Positions 36,101 through 51,100 of a DNA stretch of 64,000 nt are shown here, piece after piece. The stretch comes from Apricaphanius iberus (lineage: Eukaryota; Chordata; Actinopteri; Cyprinodontiformes; Aphaniidae). How positions within the stretch are numbered: the first letter of the stretch is position 1; each line of letters starts with the position of its first letter. Position numbers and translations under genes: made by a program. Where the stretch lies: the NCBI GenBank assembly GCA_028564705.1, contig JAPXFQ010002669.1, positions 186,001 through 250,000 on the forward strand, written 5' to 3'. The notes below the pieces were generated by a model. That model did no database searches. It was not told the DNA's origin and was given only the letters and a program-made list of their open reading frames with translations.

Positions 36101-39100
36101 ACTGGCCTCTCTAAACGAGCTGTTAGACAGCTGCAGTAAATCCAGAACGCTGTTGCTCGAGTCCTGACAAGAACCAGGAAATATGACCATATTAGTCCTG
36201 TGCTCCGGTCTCTGCACTGGCTTCGTGTCGCTCAGAGAATAGAATTTTAAGCAGCCCTGCTTGTGTACAAGTCTTTTCGTGGTTTTGCACCAAAGTACAT
36301 CTCTGACATGTTAGAGACATACGAACCATCTCGGGCCCCGAGAACTTCAGGGAGGGGTCTCCTGGCTGTCGCAGAGTCAACAATAAACACGCTGAGGCTG
36401 CATTTCAGTTACAGGCAGCTAAAATATGGAACAGTCTTCATGAGGAGGTGTTTGTTTTTTCCTGTTTATCTGTTTTAATTTAACTTAATTTATGCAACTG
36501 TGAAGCACTTTGAATTGCCTCGTGTATGAATTCTGCTCTACAAATAAACTTGCCTTGCCTTTCCTTAAATGTTAAAGTATCCCCTAATCTAGTGGGGTCC
36601 AAAGTTAGTTCTCAGGGGCCGGTGTCCTTCATGCTTTAGTTCCTTCCCTCGTTCATCACACCTGAATCAAATGCTGGTTCATTAGCAGAACCTCTTCTTA
36701 ACACACACTGAGGAAGTATTTGGAGCATTTGAATCGGCTATGTTGGAGCGGCGACTCAGCTAAAACTGGCAGGACACCGGCCTGTTAATTCAGACATCCG
36801 GAAGGCGTACATTTAAACATCATGCTCTAATGAAGAAAATATGGATTTGTGTCCACGATGACGCATTCCATGTCACACCATCTGTACCTGTTGTGTTGGA
36901 AGACCTCAAAGCCATAGATGTCCAGCAGGCCGATGACAGAGGAACTCTTTTGAGATTCATCCTGTTACAGAGACAGAGTATAGAAACTTGCCTTGAGAAG
37001 ATCCATTTAACTGATTTTAATATTAGCAAAGGCATTCAGGCGATTTGGCTTGAAATGGTAGATGTAGAAGCAATCCTTTATCTATGGTGTGCAGCCAAGT
37101 TGTGGCCACAAGGTGGAGCCATCTAGCTTCAGAGTAAAGGCCGTGGGGTTTGGTCAGGTTGGGTTTCAGAAGCTTTTTACCCTGTATTCCAGTGAATCGT
37201 TGATCCTGTTAACCAGCCAGGTGAAGGTGCGTCCGTACACCGCCTTGGAAAGAGCATCCCGAGCCGACGACGCCTGCTCCAGGTTCAGAGGGCTGACAAG
37301 CTGTACACACACAAACACACACACACTCGGCATGTAACAGAGTTACTCAAAGCTAAGCTGGGACACTTACACATGTAGCAATATTATCGCTGAGAACAGT
37401 AGCGGAGCAGACATTACACAGACACGAAAGCTTTGTATACAAGTGCTTATCACAGAGTGACAGCGTGTGTCCAAGCCTACCTCCTCTCCCTTGGCAATTA
37501 TCTTCTTATGTGTGAGGGCCTCTGTCAGCACTGTCCCATTCACCCCTAACAACTGGGAAAGCACAGCGACATTAGCGCGAATTCACACACAGACAGTCTC
37601 ACCGGCGACAAAGCAGACAGACGTCGTGCCAGTCAGCAGCCGGATCAGACTCTGTGCTGCCTGCTTATTATGTCTGCGGTGAGCAAGGGCAGCAAAACAG
37701 AGGAGAAAATAAACCGAGGGACAAAAATGACCAACTCTAACAGCTTGTTTTTTCTTGTCTGCAGATGGTGGCTACCATTAGGAGTCAACAGAAGAAGAGA
37801 GCAAATCATCTGCCTCCGATGGCAGTGGGACCAGAGAGACTCTGGGGGGAAAAAAATACCCCATCTCTTTAAACCTATGACGAAACTTTAAATCGCAGAA
37901 TTTAGTTTCAGCCTATCTGGTAAAAGGCCAGGAACAATGCTGTCAGCATGTTTGATAATAAAGCGTAACTGTGGTTTTCACAACTTCACCATCTGTTAAG
38001 CTTTTACCGTCTAACTCATAATCGGCATGCCGTCTGATTGTGTCTACTTTCTCCTCAACACCTCATAAGGACATTTATGGACTTGTTAAAATTTCATAGT
38101 TCGATCTGGAATGTTCTTGAACGGGCTCGGCGTAGTCTTACCCTGGCCAGGTACTTTATCTGCGTGTCAGAGGTAATGTGGACGTAGCTTTCTTCCTCGC
38201 TATACTGTATGTTGCCAAGGTGAAGAACACTGGCGATTATGTTGAGCAGCTCCTGCACAGAAAAATAAAATAAAACAGCATTAATGAGGATGCAGTGAAA
38301 AAGCTAAGATGCAGGAGGACATACAGGGAACAAAGGTGAGAGGATAAAAGGCGGTGCTGCACTAAGACTGGAGCTATCTTTACGGGCGGCTCAACTGATA
38401 AGCCCTGCTTTGATTGAAAACTGGACAAAGATCGGAGCGAGCCCAGGAATGAAGCAACCCGCACACTCTCACACCTGCTGCTCCCTCCGTCTTAGCTGCG
38501 GGAGCTTCAGAGGAGCTTTGGAAGCAAGCCCAGACTCATGAACATGTAGGAAGACTCCCACGCTGAGCAAAAATGACTTGTAACTACATAATAACAGCTA
38601 CACACTGTTCTGTCTGACAGGCACCCACGGAGAGACAAAAATGGACTCGGAAACAGCAAGAGCTCCGTCAAAGCTAAAACAATGGCTTCTTATGGGTTAA
38701 TATTGTTTCCCTCTCGAGTTTACAATATATTCATTAAAAGCTCAACAGAAAGAAAACATTTCTCCAAACATGGGATAAGATTCTACAATCTCAGGGGGAA
38801 AAACATAAAAACTTAGGACAGTTGACTGAATTAACGTAGAACATGAAAGTTGGAACGGTTTTATGTTCTTATCGTTGTCCAGGGAATTTAAAGTATTTTT
38901 GACTTCTCTGGATAAGAGTGTAGAAAAGTCAGTCAACTAATCTTCATTTAAAAAAAAGAAAGAAAAAGAACACATTAGAAAAGCAAGAAACAACGCAGAT
39001 GATACAAAAAAAAATTGGGGAATTGGAATTAAAAAGAAACAAATCATCGGCGTAAAGATGAACTTTGAATTCAGCTTGACCTGTGCACTTCCTGTAATTT

Positions 39101-42100
39101 CGGTCTCAAATTAGTCAACTTTTTATTTTCAGACTTCATCACGGGAACACCCACACTACCCACGATCCAAACACAAAAAAGAGGAAGAAGCAGTAAAAAT
39201 GGTAACTGGAACGTTTTCACATCAGTGTTTGTTGTTATAAGATGTTGACAAAATGGGATCTGGTCCTTACAGGGAATTAAAGCAAAGCACACACAATATT
39301 AAACACTCACACACAAAAAAACACACACCCAAAACATCAGCATTTCAGTTTAGCTTCTGTTATTATGTCATGGGCTGTGAGTGATCTAAGGTTGCAGATC
39401 GTGACACTTCTAATACCCAGATGATGCCTAAAACCAAAGGTATAAAAGTCTGATTATCTTTTACAATGATTGTGTTGTTTGTTCCTCACCTCCACATCAT
39501 CGTCATTAAAGCCAATGACAGTCAGGGCTTTTCTCACCACCTTCCAGTCACTGCGATCGTTGATGGAGCTCACTTTAGGGCAGTTACCCTGTGGGAAACG
39601 TCAGAAAGTTAAGCCCTCATTTGGAAACAAAATGAAGTACGGCTTAGAATTTTTAGACAATATGCAAGACAGAAATTCTCAGAGCAGGTGACGCACAAAC
39701 AGCTGTTTACAGCTAAACACCTGTGTATATGCAATGTAAACACCAGCCTAGACAAACACAGGTGGAGGGTGCTTTTGTTAGTAGCTAATGGAGAGAGTTT
39801 GTGAGAAAGGGAGCGCTCAGTAAGTCCCTTCAGGAAGATTTTGTCCTCTGAGAAAAGCCCTTCCCACTGCACAGTGCTGCTCGCTCAGAGCCTATTAACT
39901 TGCACCCCCACAGGGACACAGAGGCAGACGTTGAGTACAGACCAAAAGCTTCAGGCAGGTTGAAAAAAAGAAGTGTTTTTTGCATGTAGAGAAAAAGCTG
40001 TTTTACAAGAATGGGACAGCCTTACAAAAGTATCGATTCCCCTTGGTCATGTTGGAACCACAAGCTTAAATGTATTATATAGGGATTTTGTGAGCTAAAG
40101 TGACACTAAGTGCAAAAATGTAAAGTGGAAAGAATTTAATTAAAACATGTATTTAAAAATATGAAACGCGGGCTATTTGGATTCGGTTTGAGGGAGCCAT
40201 TACTTTGTAGAACCACCAGAGGTTGGACCAAGTCATGGTTCTGAGAGGTCCCAAATCTGAAACTTCAATTTTCAAGCCATTTCGTAAAAATAATGTTGCA
40301 ATTATAAACTCAATGTAAATCATAGACCATGTATTAACTGGATTGTCTGCGCTGCAGCTCTTCCACACATACGTACAGAAAACAGTCTGTTGATACAGGA
40401 CGAACAAAATGTCATAAAAGTGTGCAGTTTAAAAATAATCAATGTTTTAAACTTTATATAGTGGGTAAAAATATCAAGTCTTTTCGGGTAAACAGGATCA
40501 AGTCCAAGTCATAGAACTTTTTTTTTTAAAGTCACGTCTACAATTAATGACTTAAGTCTGACTCGATTCCAAACTTCTGAGAACCACTTTTATCTGCAAC
40601 TGCAGAAAGTGTTTTGGGATAAATCTCTACCTGCTTTGTACATCTAGGGTTGGGGAATTTTTGTCCATTCTTATTTGCTAAATAGCTCAAGCTCAGTCAG
40701 ACTAGATGGAAAGCATTACATATGAGGTTTATGTTTGGTCTTTTGGAGCTTCTGGCTGGTTTTGTTCTAGGATGCATTTGCCTCCATCTCTGCCCACCTC
40801 CTTATCCCTGATGAAGAAAGGTGTCCTCAGGGCACAAAGCTACTACCACACCGTTTCAAACTGGGAATAATGAGTTCAGAGCGATGCAATAGCAGCAGCG
40901 TACACAGCAATGGAGTTGTACAACCCTCACCTTGACCAGGTACTGATACTGCTGTGTGTTTCTCTCCAGGCCGAGCCTTCTCAGCAGGTCCTCCTCTCCT
41001 CCCTCGATTATCTGGTAGAAAATGTGGAAATTCCTTTCTCCATGGTTCTGGTGGACCACCCTAGACTTCTCCAGCAGGTAGTTAATGATGTGGCCGCCGA
41101 CGGGAGCACCCTGTCGACGGGATAGAGGCCAGGGACGGAGGCGGAAAGAAGACGAGGAGAAGGAGGAAAAGGAGGATTGGGTAAGACTGGGAAACTGAGG
41201 TGCAATGAAACATGCAGGTTCCAGAGGGATTTTGTTGTCCATGAAATATTATGTACACTCATAAAAAAGGGAATTATTATGTCCAAGTTTTTCCTTAAAC
41301 TTTCTTTCAGAAACATTTTAAATTACCGTATTTTCCGGACTATAAGCTGCTACTTTTTTTCCAATACTTTGAACATTGTGGCTTTTATTTGTTCCAGCTA
41401 ACGGCCACTAGAGGACCTCCTCAATCTATGGATTGTATAAATCATGTCGTTCACCTTAAGGGATACTGTGCCTTTAAGAAGATACACAGAAAGAGAGCGA
41501 GAGACAGAGAGCGAGATAATTTTGTGCGAACAATGAAAGAAGATGTGGATCAGACAGACACTACGAGAGCGGGATGGTTTGCAAAAAATAAGGTTTCATG
41601 CAAAAAACGTCATTCTGGAAAACAAACGAAGACATCGATTGTATACCGCTTTAAAGTTAAAAGGTCGTCGATTTGGGTTTTGAAGAAGGAAATAGACGTG
41701 CATCATTTACCGTTGGCAGCACTGAATAATTGGTGAGATGTTGCAGACACATGCGTGAAGAACTGTCTCAATGCAATAAGAGTAAAAAAAGCTTTCAGAA
41801 GTAATAAAAGCATAAAGCATATGGCTCAAACTTGAAGTCTTTCTTGTGGATTGGCTGAACACTCAGAGGAAGCTTTCCCAAACATCACTTTCCCAACAAT
41901 CCTCTCTGCACGAACTATTACATATGGTAATTAAACTTTAAAACACCTGCGGCTTTTAGACGGTTGCAGTTTCTATTTCTACACATTTGTGGGTTTTTTG
42001 CAAAAATTGGCTGTTATAGTTCCGAAATTACGGTAATCTCTACATTTTCATGAATTTTAGAGACTTTTGACTACTTGTTACTCACCTTGAAGTCAAACTG

Positions 42101-45100
42101 AATATCCATGTACTTGCCAAAGCGGCTAGAGTTGTCGTTACGTAACGTCTTGGCATTCCCAAAGGCCTGGGAGGGGGAAGAGAGGCACAGAAGATAAGAA
42201 GAGGAGAACAAGGAAAAGAGCGATAAGTAATGGCTTATGGAATGGAGATAAAAAGATAGTGCAGATGAAAACAGGTGATAAAGAGAGTTAAAAAAGGTGC
42301 AATTGAAAAACAAATTGCATTTCCTGAAAAAATTCATTGTGAATGTAGAATATAGCTATATTATTTGAAAACAACTGCAAAAGATTTGCTGAACTGTAAA
42401 ACAAAATCAGGAGAAAAACGAATCACGGCACACCTGTCAAAATTTGCTAAAATGCTAATGGTAGCTTAAATTTGCTAATATGCTAATGTTAGCTAAAATA
42501 CTAGTGGTAGCATGTCACTGAACTGTAATAAGCAGAATAAGTAGACGAAGAAAAATAGGCCGAAAATTTTCTTAGCAAAACTATCAAAATTTGCTAAATG
42601 TTGAATACTAGCTAAAATGTTAGTGGTAGCATGTTGGGAAACACTAACGTAGCCTATTGGTTGACAGACTCTCAATCCATTTAGTACAATAAAAATGAGC
42701 TACAATGCAAATGTTAACTAAAATCTACATTAAATGCTAATGTTAGCTTAAATATTAATATTAGCTAGGATTCTTTGAAAGAAATATGGGTATAGAAAGT
42801 TCTTTAAGTGCTTTGCTTGATGAAAAGTAGAAACAAATACGGTGAGAATTTCTCTGCGTTCCAGATCATTTCAACGGCATCTGACCTCCAGCACGGGGTT
42901 GGACTGCAGCAGACGGTCTTTGATGGTCTGCACGTGCTCACTGGCTGGACAGGTGACGGCGTAGTACTGCAGGATCTTCTTGGATGCTTCGGTCTTCCCA
43001 GCACCGCTCTCCCCTGAGATCAAGATGCACTGGTCCTTCCTCTCTGTCCTCATTGAACGGTACGCATTGTCTGAAACTGCATAGCTGCAGGAGAGGAAGA
43101 AGACCAGTTATCAGAAGATGGATTTATGTAAAAGGGCAAGGATAAATGTATTAGTTTATCCTTGGATAAAGAAAAGAAAACCTTGTTTTATAGCCTGTGG
43201 TTTTTCTCACACACAGCTGGATGACACCTCTTGTTCGAATATAAATTATTATTGACTCACTTACATCAGGAAGGGAAACAAGCAATTAGAAATGTAGAAA
43301 GTTCTGATGATGCCTGTTTTCAACTCATCCCTCATCATCTAAGATCAGCAAGCAGGCAGGAAACCCAAACCATCTGCATTCCCATAACACTCCCCAGCAC
43401 ATTTTGGGTTATCCAAGCCAGTTTAGTCCCAACAATCCATCAATGGAAGCCAGATATATCCATGGATATTAATTCAGTAACAAAATCAACCAATGAAATG
43501 AAAAGATTTAGGAAAAACAGAAAGCGTACACACACTTACTGGATGATAATGTGTGAACGAAAAATATTGACTTTGTTAAAGTCATGCTTGGAATGTGTCA
43601 TATGATTACCCGTCATAGCTGGAGGAGTATACACACAGATCATATGGACCAAAGTAAAAACCCAGCTCGTTTCAGTTACGTCTTTCAACATCTCTGCGTC
43701 GCTATCTTCCCGGCTTTGTTATTTCAGCGTGTTTTGACACATTTCTGACAGCCGACTAATTGGTGAAAGATAAAAAACAGCAACCTGAACGTTTGCCATG
43801 GCACCACTCGTGTTTGACTAGGGAGTCTGAGCGGAGGGGGTGAACTTCGGGTCAGAGGAATTCCCTGACGTGGGAGGAGACCTCTCGCCTGGTACCAACG
43901 CTTGCTTACTTTACTAACCACCCCCTCTTTGCTGAAGCACATCTCTCTTTCCACTCTAAAGGAGAGCAAACATTCAGCCACACGCTCCAAGAGCAGGCAA
44001 TGTGAGAGCACAAGCTTGTGAAATGTTTCGGCGAGGCCACTCTCTCGAGTCTATAATGTGCTGGACTGTTTCAGTGCTGGCCTTCGGTTAGGGAGGGAAT
44101 TCCCCGACCATTCCTGTGGCAACCTTTCAAACAAACACTCAGCCCGCAGCCATGACGTCTTGCATGATGACAGTTTGACTAATAGAGAAAAGGACAGTCA
44201 GACCTTGTGGGCATGACGTAGCTGACAGACTGTGAGAAAAGTGGACGAAGCAAATATTTCAATTTATCTGACAGTAATTACCACAGTTATGTCGTTCTAG
44301 AAAAAAAGCAAGCCATGAATCATCTCTCTCTGCTGAGATTTGATCGAATATGCATTTGATGGAGAGTTTAAAGCGTCTCCCACTGAGTGCACATTTTTAT
44401 CCGCGTCACATGGTAAGAAAAAAATTTCCCACTCATGGAAATCTGTCTCAGTTTGTCCACAAGAGCCTGCTTGGCTGCTCTCTGCTGAAGGAGTAACACC
44501 TCTGGCGGGACAAGTGTCCCGTTAAATTTGATGCGGCAGCATGCTGAGAGATCTGTGCACTTACATGTGTGGGGAGACCTCGTAGAAGTTGACGCCACGG
44601 TATCGCTCCATGTGGTTCTTTGTGTAGATCTCCAGGTCTTTGTACGGATTTACAGATACCAGCACGGAGCCAATGTAAGTCTGAGTAAAAGGGAACAGAG
44701 TGGTCACTTTGCAATAAAAGTTAAACAAAATCAAAAATGGGTCAACGAGAAGAACAAGTCTGAAAACTGTCAGCTAACACATTTTTTAACATTTTACAAA
44801 AGGTTTAAATTGTGGTTTTTATCCTCATCTAACTCTAAAGACTTCCTAATGCCTGAGTCGAATCCACCCCACCCCAATAATGAATGTAATCTCTGTAAGA
44901 TTCTTTCACGATTACCAATACTGATGTCAGCCGATATCATTCTAATGTACTCATATTGGCATTGGTTAAAGTTAACAGATACCCTGAAACAATAATTATA
45001 ATGTGGAAAAATTTTCGTTTTTACTTGAAATGTTTGTTTTGTGGTCATTTTTTATTAGTATTTATTATCTACTTCACCATAATTGTTGTAACAAGCAGAG

Positions 45101-48100
45101 AAGAAATTAAAGTCTGTCTTCCATTTATTTAAATTTTTTTGTGTGGTAGAAGTATCTGTACTAGTACTCGGTATAAGCAAGTATTCAGATCCAAGTATCT
45201 GTATCGTTGCATCTCTAATTAGAATCAGTCTTTTAAAACATTTTAAACTGTTTTAAAGTTCAAAATAGTACAACACAGTTTAGCTTGTATTCTTAGAGGA
45301 ACAGATGTGCATCTATTATCCCATTTAACACACATCTGACACTGATGATGTGTGATGCTGTAAGGTGTTATGGATTCAAAACTGATACATAAAAATACAT
45401 AAAAATACATTTCAAACTGAAATGTCAGATAAGAGAAAAAGCAGCACTAAATGATCTCATAAGTCAGGAAATGTTTGGAGGTTCTAACAGGAATAGATGC
45501 GCCATGAATCCTGCGTCATTCACTCACATAGATCAGGTTCTCCTTGAAGCGTTTCCGCAGGTTCTCTATGAAGGCCGCCTCGCTGGTGTAGTTCTCCAGC
45601 AGGACGAAATCCTGTACGCCCACCCGGTCTCTGGCTGTCAGGGCCGACTCCATCATAGCCCGGACACCGTCGCTCGCCACCACCTGAAACAAAGGATTCA
45701 CACTCAGTATGTCTAGATGTACATCTAAATTGATCCTTTGCACGAAGCCACTCTCACATACAGCTGTCTCACCAGCTCAGTTCTTGACAACGTCATCTTG
45801 TTACCCGGCAGCGGGTGTGTTACACATGAGAATGGCATGGAATTGGAATTGGTGAGTGGGGCTTGACAGGTGTTAAGTGCAAATTCCGCTTGATGTGACA
45901 TCAAAATAAGATACTTTTTCTAACGGCTTGTAGAAGCACAAAAAATTTGGCAAAAAAATTTGATGGATGCTTTTTATTCATGTTTGGAGGGTTAACATAG
46001 GCAGCAGACATAAAAAAAGCAACACAACAGGATGACAAAAAAAGTTACATTTGCGTAAAAGTCTCTTAAAAGAGAGGTGGCACGGTATTCTCAGGCATAC
46101 AGAGCAATTCTGTGGTACAGTACAACTATAATATTACCCTAAATCGATCTGTAAGTTCAATAAATGATATGAACTACCTATTTGAAATATTACACTTTTA
46201 ACAAGTCCTAACTGAATGCCTGAAATTAGCTGCATGTCTCTTTAAGAGCCTCGGACGTTCCCCGTTCCACACGCTGTCTTCAACCTGATCACAACATTCT
46301 CGGAGTGACATCTCGGGCCCAGCATGTGAAGCGTGGCTGTAGGTGTAACTGTGTCTGAGGTGAAACTACTGCCCGGCCTGGGTCGTGTTTACTCCTCCAG
46401 GAAAGCTGTCCGGGTGAGGAAGCTGTTCATGGCTCACTTCACGATGGAGAGAGCGGTGCATCTGCAGCCACAACAGCTCTTTAAAAGCCACCAAAAAACA
46501 TCTTAGGAGCTTTCCTGTCTAAACAGTTTGACCTCTTTACAATTTTTATTTTATTTTATTTTATTCATGTCCCTGTATAGAAAACAGCTGGTGTCATGTA
46601 GCTCGGGGTGGTTAGCCATGATGTTTGTCAGTATTTCCTCTGTAAAGCTGATGCCGTCACTCATCAGTCACCGACATTACAGTAGGTCTACTGTAACATC
46701 TTCGGTGAACCAGACTTTTTTTTCCCCCAAGAAACCATTGCGCAATTGGGAAAAATAACTAGGTATATACTGATTTCCACAGGTGATAGCTGATTGCTGT
46801 TGATGACGATCTGTTTTTATGCTCAGGGAACGGGGGAGGGAGGGCTCTGGAGAGACCGGGGCGGTAATCAAAATGTAGGAGTGTTGCTGGGAGGTGAGGG
46901 CGTAGCTAGGAGGAGTCAGGCGTTCAGAGCTCAACATGGCAGCCGCAAAACTTTTAAAAGATTACTCAAACATACATAAAGTAACCGAAGAAAGACTTCA
47001 GGCATGTTTTTAAGGAGGGAATGAAATAAGAATGTGATGAAAAGCTGTAAAAAGTGGACTTTACATGCCATCCCCTCTTTATGCTTAGATATGCTCTACA
47101 AAGAAAACACTGACCAACGAATAGGTGGGGGTCCAGAATGAATGAATGAGCGAAAAAAATAATAATTTGGCATTGCAACCAGTAGTACAATGAAATTGCC
47201 TTTCAGCACAATTTTCCAAGAGAAAAAAATACAGACACGACACATTACAAGGGTGGTCAGGCAGCTGTGGGATCGCTATACATAGGTGATCCTATTTGCA
47301 GATGACAGAGGGTTAACAATAGGTCAGGGTGGATGGGTGAGGGAAAAAAAAAACTGACACGTTCTTGTTCCTTAATAGGTAAGATTACAGGGGTACTAAA
47401 ATGAGGGGAAAGTAAAGCAGCTGTTCTAGTCAGAAAACTGCTGTAATTATTGAGAAAGAATAAAGATTTGCTGAAAAATCAGAGAGTAGAATAGAATAAT
47501 TTTCATCTCAGTGGATGCTGGTTTGTGAAGGAAACACAGAAATCAAAACACAACATACACAAGTGCTACCAGGTCATGCTAACAGCTATACCGTTCAGAG
47601 TTGAAGCTGCTATAATAAGAAGAAGCCATTTTAATAGACCTAGCTCTATTTTTCACAGACAGTGTTCTTACAGGCTGCTTCAATGGAAAGCTGGACTTCA
47701 GGCGATGCAAATTTTTTAAAAGTTTTAGAACATCTGGAAGCCAAAAATCAGCGGTAAAGAAATATTTCTCCGTCTCGTTTCCATGTTCCAATGACGACGA
47801 CAAATCTGCACCAGTTAAAATGCATTAACAGCAACAAAGCAACAGTAGGTCAGACTCTATAAAGTATAAAGCCATTCTCTGAAACACAAAAACTAAAAGA
47901 ATTTTCTGTTTCCACAACCTCCTGTTTTTTGAGTAAAAAAAGAAAGAAAAAAAGAAGTTATATCGTGCCATGCCCAGATGTGGCAGGGAAGTGTTTGCGC
48001 CCCAACCCAAGTACAAAAAACAGACCCACCCTGGTTTCACTTATTCAGAGGATAAAGCACATCACAAATTTAGCTTCAGAAGCGTGAAGTCAAAGCGCAG

Positions 48101-51100
48101 CACTCACATGTCTCAGCTCTTCGAGGCGTTTGCCCAGGAAGCCGTTTTCTAAAATAGTGCTTTGAGTTTTCCGCATAAGACTATACAAGTTACCGACATC
48201 CATGGTTGTAGACGCGGTCAGCATTAGAGCGTGTAAACTAAACTAAGAATGTGTTGCAGGGTGGAGGAGGAAGGACAGGGGCACCAACCACACACAGCAG
48301 CAGCACAGCAGGTGTTGTTGTTGTTGTCGTCGTGTTAGGCAGCGCAGAGAAGACTTCTCCCTCAGGAGACTGTAACATAGACTTGCATTAAGAGATGAGA
48401 AGGCTTGAGGGAGGAGAGAACATTAATTAGAGCTATGAGAGAGAAGATGGAAAACCACAGGAGAGGGAGAAAAGCGGCAGAATATGATGGATGCTAGGTT
48501 GCCTACAGATGCCAGTCAATGACTGGATGCAATCTACTGGGATTTCTTAAATAGAAAACCTTGTAACTGATTGGAATGTTGGTACGATTGAACTGAATTG
48601 ACTTTTTTTGTAAAGTTCCCTGAGAGAAAATCTGTTGTGAATCAGCGCTACACGAATAAACAGAATGAAACTAAATAGGTTAGGACTCCAGTTCAGCTCT
48701 ATCGCTCTGCTTAAGCCCTCCTAGAAATTCCACACAGCCGTCTTAACAACGCAACAGCAGGCCCATTAAAACCTCTGCAGAGCAGGCACACACATGTGCA
48801 CTGCATCTTGTTCTCATTTCCCGAAAGTATGCAGAAACCTGTTTGATCCCGGCTTTTGCAAAGAAGACCGAGTGTCCAGTCAGATTTCCTGACCTTGTTT
48901 CAATCCACGTCCCTGAACGGAGAGTCCAACGGGACAACAAAACTGACAAACAGCAGCTCCCTGAGCCCAATAACATTAGCTAGCACTGCCTGCTCCATTT
49001 GCACTCTTTAATTAACTGAATAACCCTGTAATTTAGCTTTACAGCGTCTCAAAGAGGCTAGTGGCTTGGCTTGGGAGGCAGGAAGGCTGTTAGAGCCGAC
49101 TCACTTTGCTCCTGATGTTTGTTCCAGCTTTCACCGTCTGTGTGTTTCAGGTAGCCCCAAGGTCTTCAATATGCCACAAATGCAGGGTAAAACCAACCTG
49201 ATTCAATCCGCTCAGAAGACTTGAAACGTTTTAAGTAGATTTTTCAATTTTGGGGGAGTCCCAATACTCAATGTTAGCTACTATCAGTATTAATAAAAAG
49301 GTATGAGAGGAAGTTTAAAGGATGTAAGAAGCTCCTAAAAAGGAAGCGGTTTCATACAGCAGCAGGATAAGGATAAGGACCTCAGCCAGGACAGTTTCTC
49401 ATTTCACTTTTTCGGTCAATTCATACCCAACTTGCTCAGGATCAAACTGGTGCTGTCAGTTTTTTTTGACCCACCCATTAATCTGTCAATGCTATCATAT
49501 GTGTAATATATTACAAAATAAAACTGTTGCTTTACCGTTCCTTACAGAAAACCAAGTTTGGACCCTCATCACCACTAAAGACCAAAGAATATGTCGAAGG
49601 ATATTGACTTAGTTTGAGTCACTGCTGCTAAGATGACTTGATGGAGTCGATATGACCTCTTTATATAAATAATGTTTCACTTACTTGCTTTTATGATCAA
49701 CTGAATCAGACTATATTGTATTTAAGGGTTGGGTAAACCGAATATATTCCGTATTTTATTATTTTTATATATTTCTTTCACTTGATGGAACAATCTGAGG
49801 CACACAAACAACAAAACTATCAAGCTCTGATTGTATTATACATTATATATGTATATATAATACATATAATATTATATATTATATGAAACGAGCTGTCTGT
49901 TTCAGGATCTGAACCTGACTTTAAAGTGACAGTGTGTAGTTTTTGCAGTACATCTTTGAAAATAGCAATTAAAATATTATGTAATAATAACTACGTAAAG
50001 CACCTTAATTGCAAAATATTGGCAATATTGTAAAATATTATTTTAAAAATCAGTTTTAACGTTTTACTGCTCTTTTACTACATCAGTTTTACTTCTACTA
50101 GAGCCCGGACGGACAAAGCGCACCGAACACGCCCGCTATTAAAAAATTGATTTCCCCTCAAAATGCAAAAAAGTTTCACCATAAATACATTTTTACCTCT
50201 TCGCTAGTTCCAAGTGATGAGAGAGAGACTGATGTGCTCGTCATGTTGCTGCAAATATATAATTATCAGGGAACTGAGCGTTTGAAAACAGCACTAGTTG
50301 GACCTCCGTTGTTGAGTTTCTTACTCGAAGAAACAGATACTTATGATAATTTAGGTATGCACTGCCTCCCTACTGGCCAAAGATTACACACTGCGCCTTT
50401 AAGATTAGACTGCGTGAATTAGTCAGATTGATTCTGGATTTTTCATAACTGGTTATTAAACAATAATTATCTTGCTGTCTGAGCACAATGGACCAATTTG
50501 TGTGGTGACAGACATAAAAATTAGATTTTCTTTAAACTGATGCTACCAGAAATAAACTGAACTCAAAATGCGGTTTTATGAGAACCGATATAAATTGTCC
50601 ATTTTTTGGTTCCGTCTTGGTTTCGGCCTGGTGTTTATATCTTTCCTTTTGTCTTTGGGCGTGAAACATCCTTATATTAATATAAATCACTATCTGGAAA
50701 TATTTTAAGGGGTGAGTGATCTGTTTTTCTCTGGTTTATAAAGGATCCTCTGCTTTCTTAACCCCAATAGAGCTCCTCTTCTAGTGCAGAAAGTTTTATC
50801 TTCATCTAGAACATCACGTTATCAATGCTAAATGTAAAAAGGTAAAGCAATGAGTGAAAAGTCTGAGGAGTTGGGAGAAGACCTTTGGGGATTATCGCTG
50901 TGTTGACATGGAACTTTATCCCAAACATCCCTGCGTCTCCCACCACTCAGCTCTGTTTGGAAAACATGAGCTTTGGTGACCTACTGTTTCACACGGAGAA
51001 CAGCAGCTGTGGATGAGTGTGTGTCATTGCAGCCGAGTGTTTTAGTATCCCAGTTATCAGTCGTCACTTTGTCTTTTTCTTTTTGTTGTTGCTCCTTTCA

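Noticed and set aside
36830..37126. 98-codon plus-strand ORF
   Set aside because: Antisense to exon 11 (switch II) and intron sequence; no family match.
46935..47011. Plus-strand ATGGCAGCCGCAAAACTTTT as a gene start
   Set aside because: Good start context, but the frame closes after 25 codons and no exon follows.
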